Origin: Ignavibacteriota bacterium
Lineage (GTDB): Bacteria; Bacteroidota; UBA10030; JAHEZR01
Assembly: GCA_023251005.1 (NCBI GenBank)
Contig: JAHEZR010000021.1
Span: 1-12,082, forward strand
Direction of reading: 5' to 3'
DNA: 12,082 nt
Made by a program: the position numbers and the translations under genes. The first letter of the stretch is position 1, and the number at the start of each line of letters is the position of its first letter. Below the pieces are notes generated by a model, which saw only the letters and a program-made list of their open reading frames with translations, ran no database searches and was not told the DNA's origin. Of this stretch, positions 6,035-12,082 are shown piece after piece.

Positions 6035-7057
6035 ATGGTGGATTTCAATTCTCCAACTGGAGCATTCGAGAAGGCTGAGTCAGAGAAACGCATGTCACCA
6101 ATTGATGTAATGGGAACCGTCGTTAAATGGAGAAGATTTATCTTGAGCGTTTTTCTAGTAGTGACTCTCCTCTCTGTTGGTGTGAGTTTCCTTCTTCCGA
6201 AGTGGTATGCCTCAAGGACTTCCATTATGCCTCCGAGATCAAGGAATCTACTAAGCAGCCTCGGTAGTATTTCGTCACTCCAGCGAGAAATCCCGGCATT
6301 ACGAAGTCTGACCGGCAGTCTCGGATCCGAAGAAGTTTACAGATATCTTGCGATCCTGAAGAGTCGAGATGCTTTGGAAATGGTTGTCAGGAAATTCAAT
6401 CTCGTCGAAGTTTATGACATGAAAGATAAATCGGTGGCAAAAGCTGCAGATGCCCTAGAAGATAATGCAACATTTAAGTTGGGTGAGGAGGGGACAATCA
6501 GTATCACCGTCTACGATCAGGACTCCCAGCGGGCTGCAGCAATGGCAAACTACTTTGTTGAAGTGGTCAACCAAATCGGGACTGATCTGAATGTCCAGGA
6601 GGCAAGGAGCAACCGCGAGTTTCTGGAAAAACGAGCCCGACAGAATGAAGAGGACCTGAAAACTGCAGAAGGTCGATTGAAGAGCTTCCAAAAAGAATAT
6701 GGTTTTTATGCGATGCCTCAAGTTGAGTATTCTCGTTTCTATCGAGAGCTCGCTGTCCAGCAGAAGATCTTCGAATTCATCGTCCCCCTTTATGAACAGG
6801 CGAAGTATGAAGAAAGTCGCAACGCTGCCCCAGCGGTTGTCCTTGACATAGCTCAGGTTCCTGATGAGCCTGCTAGGCCCAGGAAGCGTATCATCGTTGC
6901 CATTTTCGCACTTCTCTCGTTGATCTCGAGTATCAGCATTGCTCTCTTCGTGGAGCGCGTCAGGAGCTTGAGAACTTCCAACCCGGACGAGTACACCAAG
7001 CTCGAAAACGTTCGGAGCGATCTCCGTACTATCTGGCCGTTTAGAAAGAAGAATTGA
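6035..7057 (+). CDS. Wzz-type chain-length determinant / polysaccharide co-polymerase
   Basis: This inner-membrane protein (340 residues) has the Wzz layout: a short cytoplasmic N-terminus, a first membrane helix (about 34-54), a large periplasmic part, and a second helix (about 286-306) before a short basic tail. The proline-rich motif VPDEPARPRKR (275-285) just before the second helix is a Wzz hallmark. A likely coiled coil lies at about 188-220. The segment 64-100 (MPPRSRNLLSSLGS..., rich in Gly, Ser and Leu) is seen in larger co-polymerases. No Walker A motif follows the second helix, so this is not fused to a tyrosine autokinase. It would set polymer length by acting on the Wzy-type polymerase and may contact the SLBB protein encoded just upstream. 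The ATG start has a good ribosome site (AAGGTGA, 6021-6027). Confidence 0.88.
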   Translation: MVDFNSPTGAFEKAESEKRMSPIDVMGTVVKWRRFILSVFLVVTLLSVGVSFLLPKWYASRTSIMPPRSRNLLSSLGSISSLQREIPALRSLTGSLGSEEVYRYLAILKSRDALEMVVRKFNLVEVYDMKDKSVAKAADALEDNATFKLGEEGTISITVYDQDSQRAAAMANYFVEVVNQIGTDLNVQEARSNREFLEKRARQNEEDLKTAEGRLKSFQKEYGFYAMPQVEYSRFYRELAVQQKIFEFIVPLYEQAKYEESRNAAPAVVLDIAQVPDEPARPRKRIIVAIFALLSLISSISIALFVERVRSLRTSNPDEYTKLENVRSDLRTIWPFRKKN

Positions 7058-7082
7058 GCTTCTTCTCATCGGCACTGACGGA

Positions 7083-8144
7083 ATGAGAATCCTCTACTGT
7101 GCGCTGAAGTACGATTATGGGATTCCAAGCCGAGGCTTCAGTTATGAGCATGAGAATTTTTATCACACTCTCTTCAGCATGTCAAACTTGGACGTGACCT
7201 ATTTCCCGTTCGATGAGATTATGCGGCGGGTTGGGAGAAGAGCTTTAAATCAAGAATTATTGGAGAGGGTAGAGCGCCTAAGTCCCGATCTGTGTTTCTT
7301 CGTTTTGTTTACTGATGAAATCACGCAGGATACTATACGCGAGATCACTCGTCGGGGTCAGACCTTGACCTTCAACTGGTTTTCGGACGACCAATGGCGG
7401 TTTGAAAGTTACTCAAAGCATTGGGCTACTCTTTTCCATTGGGTTTCAACTACCGACAAAAGGGCAATTGAGAAATATCGAACCCTGGGCTACGATACAG
7501 TTATCCCGACCCAGTGGGCCTGCAGCTCAAGAATCTTGCGTGAACATAGGGGTATGGACTCTAAGTATGAAGTTACGTTCGTTGGCCAGCCCCATTCAAA
7601 CCGGCGGAAAACTGTTACTGAGTTGAAGCGACGCGGACTCAATGTCGAGTGTTGGGGTCACGGTTGGCCCAGGGGTAGAGTCAGTCAGGACGAAATGGTG
7701 CAGATCTTCCAGCAGAGTCGGATCAATTTAAATTTTCCAGCAAGCTCGACTCATTTAGGGTGGAAGCCGATCGTGAAGATTTTCGTGCGAAGGAGGGCAA
7801 ATGATGAAATGAGGCTGAACAGGCCAGCGGAATTCATAGACCAGTTTAAAGCGCTTGTCGGGCCTCGCCGTCTTCAAATCAAGGCACGAAATTTTGAGAT
7901 ACCCGGAGCTGGTGGCTTTCTGCTTACGGGTCCTGCAGAAAACCTAGAAGAGTATTATTTGCCTGGTAAGGAAATAGAGACATTCAACAGCTTCGATGAC
8001 CTCGTTGAAAAATTGGAGTATTACCTTAGCCATGATCAGCAACGGGAATCAATTCGGGTAGCAGGCCACGCGAGGACGAGGAGTGAGCACACGTACGAGA
8101 AACGATTCTTGGAGATCTTCCGGACGATGGGATTACTCTCCTGA
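7083..8144 (+). CDS. Glycosyltransferase, CgeB-like (GT-B fold)
   Basis: This 353-residue protein looks like a CgeB-type GT-B glycosyltransferase. The N-terminal half starts with the Rossmann-like strand MRILYCALKYDYG, followed by an SPDLCFFVLFTDE strand (67-79) and FNWFSDDQWRFESY (97-110), a DD-containing block common in this family. The C-terminal half has EVTFVGQPHSNRR (163-175) and KARNFEIPGAGGFLLTG (267-283). It continues with EYYLPGKEIETFNSFDDLVEKLEYYLSH (290-317), the nucleotide-sugar-binding domain pattern. AGHARTRSEHTYEKRF (327-342) closes the domain. I infer that it adds one sugar of the repeat unit at the cytoplasmic face of the inner membrane; donor and acceptor cannot be read from sequence. 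No signal peptide or membrane helix is evident. It starts 25 bases after wzz, and GACGGA abuts the ATG, so its ribosome site is weak. Confidence 0.83.
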   Translation: MRILYCALKYDYGIPSRGFSYEHENFYHTLFSMSNLDVTYFPFDEIMRRVGRRALNQELLERVERLSPDLCFFVLFTDEITQDTIREITRRGQTLTFNWFSDDQWRFESYSKHWATLFHWVSTTDKRAIEKYRTLGYDTVIPTQWACSSRILREHRGMDSKYEVTFVGQPHSNRRKTVTELKRRGLNVECWGHGWPRGRVSQDEMVQIFQQSRINLNFPASSTHLGWKPIVKIFVRRRANDEMRLNRPAEFIDQFKALVGPRRLQIKARNFEIPGAGGFLLTGPAENLEEYYLPGKEIETFNSFDDLVEKLEYYLSHDQQRESIRVAGHARTRSEHTYEKRFLEIFRTMGLLS

Positions 8145-8147
8145 GTT

Positions 8148-9254
8148 ATGCGCATATTGCACACCGTCGAACTCTATGAACCATCGAAGGGTGGGGCTCA
8201 AGAAGTAATGAGACAGATCTCCGAGCGGTTGGTAAAGCGAGGTCACGAAGTAACTGTTGCGACCTCAACACATCCAGCCAGACGATCTCGGACAATCTCG
8301 GGTGTGAAGATTGAGGAATTTCATGTGGCAGGGAATCAGGTGAAAGGGATGAGGGGGGAGACCGAGCGGTTTAAGTCCTATTTAATTTCCTCGGACCACG
8401 ATCTCCTACTGAATTACGCTGCACAAACTTGGACCACCGATCTCACTTTTTCCGTTCTTGATCAGATTAGGGGAAAGAAACTCATCGCCCCATTGGGCTA
8501 CTCTCGACTTGGAAAACGAAGGTATAGAGAGTATTTTAGGGTTCTGCCAACTTACTTAGCAAAATACGACCGGATCGTTTATACATCCTCAGATTATCGG
8601 GACAAACACTACGGGGATCAGAATGGTTTTGGTGAGAAGAGTTCCATTATCCCTAATGGTGCAGCGAGGGAGGAATTTTGTTTACCGCCAATTGGTTTCA
8701 GGCAGAAGTTTGGGATTACGAAGAAGTTTATGATACTCAATGTCTCTAACCATTATTTTGACAAAGGGCATGATTTTGTTCTCAGAGCATTTCGCAAAAT
8801 GCAGATAGTCGATGCTAGTTTGGTCATTATTGGAGAAAAACCCTATCGCCACGGCTGGTACAGTTGTTTTCCCTTCTGTCTGCTCTCCGCAAATCGCGAC
8901 GAAAGGATAAGAGTGCTGAAGAATGTTCCAAGAGAATTGGTAGTCTCGGCGTATAAGGAAGCGGATTTGTTTCTTTTCGGATCGCGGCTCGAGTGCGCTC
9001 CTCTTGTCATGTATGAATGCTTCGCATCAAGGACACCACTTGTTGCCAGGGATGTGGGAAATGTTCGCGACCATAAAGAGGTAGTGAAAATCGTTAATAC
9101 TCCTGATGAGATGGCTGCTCTAGCGAGAGGTCTTCTGCATTCTGAGAATGAACGAAACGAAATCTCACAACGAGCTTATGAGATTTGGAGTGGCTCATAC
9201 TCGTGGGATAGAATCGTCGAGAAATATGAAGCTCTCTACGCCTCACTGCTCTGA
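8148..9254 (+). CDS. Glycosyltransferase family 4 (GT-B fold)
   Basis: This 368-residue protein is a retaining GT4-type glycosyltransferase. The N-terminal acceptor domain opens with MRILHTVELYEPSKGGAQEV (1-20), containing the GGA(Q)E loop common in the family, and RGHEVTVATS at 31-40. The donor domain begins near SSIIPNGAAREEF (165-177) and ILNVSNHYFDKGHDFVLRAF (196-215). The EX7E motif is intact, with Glu282 and Glu290 in SRLECAPLVMYECFA; these bind and help activate the nucleotide-sugar donor. An aromatic and Cys-containing loop (237-244) sits between the donor strands and could touch membrane or acceptor. The ATG lies 3 bases after the stop of the preceding glycosyltransferase, without a strong ribosome site, suggesting translational coupling. 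Its sugar specificity is unknown. Confidence 0.92.
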   Translation: MRILHTVELYEPSKGGAQEVMRQISERLVKRGHEVTVATSTHPARRSRTISGVKIEEFHVAGNQVKGMRGETERFKSYLISSDHDLLLNYAAQTWTTDLTFSVLDQIRGKKLIAPLGYSRLGKRRYREYFRVLPTYLAKYDRIVYTSSDYRDKHYGDQNGFGEKSSIIPNGAAREEFCLPPIGFRQKFGITKKFMILNVSNHYFDKGHDFVLRAFRKMQIVDASLVIIGEKPYRHGWYSCFPFCLLSANRDERIRVLKNVPRELVVSAYKEADLFLFGSRLECAPLVMYECFASRTPLVARDVGNVRDHKEVVKIVNTPDEMAALARGLLHSENERNEISQRAYEIWSGSYSWDRIVEKYEALYASLL

Positions 9255-10760
9255 TTGAAGAAGATGGGCAACGGTTTGTTGAAAGACAGCATAGTTTTTG
9301 CTTCCAGTCGTTACATCCTCCTGGGCTTCAGTCTAATTCGGAATTTTTTCGTAGCAAAGCTTCTCGGTCCATCTGATTATGGCTTGTGGATCATCATTGG
9401 TCTTATCCTCACCTATGCTGATCAGATTCATCTCGGGCTCCGTCATGCGGGAGATAAGGAGATACCTTACTTTCGTGGTCAAGGGAAGGCAATTGAGAGC
9501 TCGAGAATTGCGAACGAGATTTTTGGGGGAGTTCTTTCGCTCTCGAGTCTTGCACTGCTCTGTTTGGTCGTTTATGCCTTTTTCTTCACGGATCTAGATC
9601 ATCCAGCGTTGCAGTATGGCGTCTTTTTATCAGCTTTCATCATCGTTTCAGACCAGGTGAACCGGTTTTACTTGATGATTCTCCGTACCAGACACGAGTT
9701 TTTGATATCGAGCAAAGTAGAAATCGCGTTTGAATTACTTCGCACGATCCTTGTAAGCACTCTTGTAGTAATCTTTCATTTTCTAGGTGCGATGATTGGT
9801 CTCTTTATTGCCTCGGTTGCCACGGCTGTATATTTCCTCTCATCCTACAAGAATGAATTTAGCCCTCAGTTCGGTTTTCGATCGACGATGTCCTTGCTCT
9901 CGCTCGGTTTCCCTCTCTCAGCCACTGGACTGTTATACATCTTTCTACTCAGTTTAGACCGCGTGATTGGAGCGATCTCTTTTTCAAAGGAGGATCTTGG
10001 GGTTTATGGCATGGCTGGGCTCATCGCTCAACTACCGGTTACTTCATCCCAAGGAATAAGTTCTGTAATCTATCCGCGGATTAGTGAGCAGTTTGGAGAG
10101 GGGGGCCACCGTGAGCAGCTGAAGCCACTCTTCGAGCCCGCGATAACCGGTGCGGCCTTTATCGTGCCTCTGCTCGTTGCCACACTTTTCTTTGTCGGAA
10201 GGTTCCTTATCCTATGGTTTCTGCCGGCCTTTCGGAATTCGATTGACCTACTCTTTCTCTTATCTTTCGGATCTTTTTTTCTTTGCCTTGTTCCCGTACC
10301 TGCTGCACTTCTCATGGCTGCGGGTCGAAACGTTCTGTATCTTCGGTCTGAAGTGTTCACGCTCTTGACTGTCGGCAGTCTCTATTTCCTTCTCCTCTTA
10401 AAACGTCCCTTTTCCACGTCTGTTCTTGCAGGGATAGCTTCTTTCTCTTTTTTCCTTCTGGCAACGTTACTATTAGATCATGCTTTCAGCACCCTTGGCA
10501 TCGTGAGAACCGAACGTTTGAAAGAGATCTTCAAACTTTATTTGCCGTCTGTCTCAACCGGCATCGCTCTGGCAATTATTATCTACTTCCTGCCCTTAAA
10601 TTTACTCAATGGGGTCTATCAATACTTCTGGCAGATGCTGGCTTCATTGGGGCTGTATTACTTACTGTATTCGCCTGTACTTTATGTGTATAATCGGAAA
10701 ACAGGCATGATCACGAGGGTCCTGCACTCTCTATGGACGAGGGGAGGAAAGGTATTATGA
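9255..10760 (+). CDS. wzx: Wzx-type flippase / polysaccharide biosynthesis membrane protein
   Basis: This 501-residue protein is an integral membrane protein of the polysaccharide transporter (Wzx/PST, MOP superfamily) type, with roughly 12 to 14 hydrophobic helices spread over the whole length. The N-terminal pattern with KLLGPSDYGLW at residues 35-45 is a family hallmark. VIYPRISEQFGEGG (271-284) matches the conserved mid-protein loop with a Pro-Arg turn. It is expected to flip the undecaprenyl-linked repeat unit across the inner membrane. The upstream gene's TGA (9252-9254) is directly followed by TTG at 9255, the maximal start; an ATG at 9264 gives a 498-residue form. Neither has a good ribosome site, so translation probably depends on coupling. 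The polymerase gene overlaps its 3' end. Confidence 0.9.
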   Translation: MKKMGNGLLKDSIVFASSRYILLGFSLIRNFFVAKLLGPSDYGLWIIIGLILTYADQIHLGLRHAGDKEIPYFRGQGKAIESSRIANEIFGGVLSLSSLALLCLVVYAFFFTDLDHPALQYGVFLSAFIIVSDQVNRFYLMILRTRHEFLISSKVEIAFELLRTILVSTLVVIFHFLGAMIGLFIASVATAVYFLSSYKNEFSPQFGFRSTMSLLSLGFPLSATGLLYIFLLSLDRVIGAISFSKEDLGVYGMAGLIAQLPVTSSQGISSVIYPRISEQFGEGGHREQLKPLFEPAITGAAFIVPLLVATLFFVGRFLILWFLPAFRNSIDLLFLLSFGSFFLCLVPVPAALLMAAGRNVLYLRSEVFTLLTVGSLYFLLLLKRPFSTSVLAGIASFSFFLLATLLLDHAFSTLGIVRTERLKEIFKLYLPSVSTGIALAIIIYFLPLNLLNGVYQYFWQMLASLGLYYLLYSPVLYVYNRKTGMITRVLHSLWTRGGKVL

Positions 10761-12082
10761 AATTGGGATTGTCGGATGCTCTTCTTTTAAGAAAAGAGGG
10801 ATTGATCCCCATCGGTCTCGCGATTGTGGCGACCATCGGTCTGGCTCTTTCTTCAGAGATTCACCTCGCAATCGGTGTTGCAGTCCTTATTGTTTTGGCT
10901 TTGAGTACAATGCCTGTTGTAAGGGTTGGGATGCTGATTCTGCTTTTGCCTTTCGCACACGCTGGCCTCGGACTTGAGAGTCTTCCTGGCTTTGGTCTAT
11001 ACGATGTTTACGCAGCATTCTTCCTCTTACTCTTTGTTCTCCGGATTTCTGTACACGATCTCTTCCGATTAGAGCGTATCCCTGTACTTGGCGTTACTCT
11101 TCTCATGGTCTTGGCCTTCGTGCCGAGTGTTCTCAACTCAGTAGATCTCTCGGTGACTGGGAAAGCGGTCATCCAGTTTATCGTGAGTGCTCTCACAGCC
11201 GCAGGTGTCTACTATTATCTTTCAAGCGAACCGAATGAGAAAACTTTTTCATCACTGTTGAGCCTATTTCTCCTTGAAGCGGCTCTGATTGGTGGGTACG
11301 GCATTTATCAAACCTATTCTTCAACTTCACTCCTCAAGGTAGTGACCGGGCGTGTTTTCTTTGGGCCTTTCCAAGATGTCAACTACTATGCCTCGTACCT
11401 CCTGATGGCTTTTGCTCTCGCAGGCGGGTTCTTGATCATGGCGAGAGGCGTGTTCCGTCGATTAGCTGCGGCCTCGGCCTTCGTGGTTCTATTAGGATCG
11501 ATCGTTTCGACTGTGTCACGCTCGGGTCTTGTTACTGTCGTGGTTGTAATTCTTTTGTATGCTTCATACCTCACTACCAGCTTTAGGGGGATGAGAAGAT
11601 TGTTAGGGGCTAGTTTCCTCTTGTTCTTTTTCGGTGTTCTGTTAGTGCTGATTTTTAGCGGCGTAGGCAGCAAGGTCGTAGACTTGTTTACCCTGACGCG
11701 AAGGGTCGAAACGGTGGTTGCTGGAAAGGATCCTTCGATAGATCAACGATTCAAGATATTCGCAGTTGGTACTCGGGTTGTCGCTGCACACCCTCTCATC
11801 GGAGTGGGGTTCGGCACCTTTGAAAAGAGCTTCGATGATTATAAGGGGACAGATATCTCGACAGGTTCATCGAGGGCAGCTCACAATACCGCGTTGAGAA
11901 TTCTTGCAGAGACTGGAATTGTTGGCTTCATCCCAAGCATATTGTTCATCCTTTTTCTTCTACGATATCTCATCCGTGCCTACAGAAAGGTTCCTAATCG
12001 AGAACAGAAAATCCTCGTGGCTGCGACTATTATTTCTCTCTGCTCTTTTCTACTAATGAGTTTAACTCTAGACATGTTGTTT
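10757..12082 (+). CDS. O-antigen polymerase/ligase-type membrane protein, Wzy_C/WaaL family (3' end outside window)
   Basis: An open frame starts at the ATG in ATGA (10757-10760), overlapping the flippase stop by 4 bases. It continues without a stop for 442 codons to the window edge, so it is partial at the 3' end. The protein is strongly hydrophobic, with many membrane helices. It carries the family signature AHPLIGVGFGTF (344-355), followed after a loop by AAHNTALRILAETGIVGF (374-391); His376 and the surrounding block are typical of the large periplasmic loop of Wzy polymerases and WaaL ligases. STVSRSGLV (251-259) matches the conserved SRSG/SRGA helix start. GGGGAGGAAAGG (10741-10752) is a strong ribosome site, 4 bases before the ATG. 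Next to wzx and downstream of wzz, a Wzy polymerase role is more likely than ligase, but family and sequence do not separate the two. Confidence 0.88.
   Translation, partial: MKLGLSDALLLRKEGLIPIGLAIVATIGLALSSEIHLAIGVAVLIVLALSTMPVVRVGMLILLLPFAHAGLGLESLPGFGLYDVYAAFFLLLFVLRISVHDLFRLERIPVLGVTLLMVLAFVPSVLNSVDLSVTGKAVIQFIVSALTAAGVYYYLSSEPNEKTFSSLLSLFLLEAALIGGYGIYQTYSSTSLLKVVTGRVFFGPFQDVNYYASYLLMAFALAGGFLIMARGVFRRLAAASAFVVLLGSIVSTVSRSGLVTVVVVILLYASYLTTSFRGMRRLLGASFLLFFFGVLLVLIFSGVGSKVVDLFTLTRRVETVVAGKDPSIDQRFKIFAVGTRVVAAHPLIGVGFGTFEKSFDDYKGTDISTGSSRAAHNTALRILAETGIVGFIPSILFILFLLRYLIRAYRKVPNREQKILVAATIISLCSFLLMSLTLDMLF

Noticed and set aside
6455..7075. Antisense open frame of 206 codons across the wzz gene
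   Set aside because: It lies wholly opposite a well-supported gene, has no recognisable domain, and its composition looks like a reversed coding frame.

Overview
The window is a stretch of one polysaccharide (exopolysaccharide, capsule or O-antigen) biosynthesis locus. All ten genes lie on the + strand. They are closely packed and run from about base 136 past the right edge. I see no RNA gene, mobile element, CRISPR array or prophage part. The window suggests a Gram-negative-type (double-membrane) bacterium, because it encodes a Wza-like SLBB export protein together with a Wzz-type chain-length protein and Wzx/Wzy-type partners. Base composition is close to balanced by eye, and several genes use GTG or TTG starts. 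The sequence does not let me name a phylum with confidence.

Layout. Bases 1-135 are a leader with a plausible sigma70-type promoter (-35 at 75-80, -10 at 98-103) and a small palindrome near the expected transcription start. Bases 136-4107 hold four nucleotide-sugar genes: a short RmlC-like cupin epimerase, RmlB (dTDP-glucose 4,6-dehydratase), a WbpA/WecC-type UDP-N-acetylhexosamine 6-dehydrogenase, and a WecB-type non-hydrolysing UDP-GlcNAc 2-epimerase. Bases 4125-7057 hold the export and length-control pair: a four-SLBB polysaccharide export protein and a kinase-less Wzz protein. Bases 7083-9254 hold two glycosyltransferases, one CgeB-like and one GT4. Bases 9255-12082 hold a Wzx-type flippase and then an O-antigen polymerase/ligase-type membrane protein that is cut off by the window end.

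How the genes fit together. RmlB and the cupin should supply a dTDP-6-deoxyhexose branch. The dehydrogenase and 2-epimerase should supply an N-acetylhexosaminuronic acid such as UDP-ManNAcA. The two glycosyltransferases would use activated sugars to build a lipid-linked repeat unit, Wzx would flip it, the Wzy-like protein would polymerise it, Wzz would set chain length, and the SLBB protein would carry it outward. The initiating phosphoglycosyltransferase, RmlA, RmlD and any tyrosine autokinase are not in this window.

This looks like a fairly ordinary Wzx/Wzy-pathway locus, and I found no convincing evidence of an undescribed system. The most notable local signals are an RNA hairpin that could cover the ribosome binding site of the TTG-started 2-epimerase gene, the architecture of the SLBB protein (no lipobox, C-terminal hydrophobic helix), and the ambiguity in which nucleotide sugars are made.
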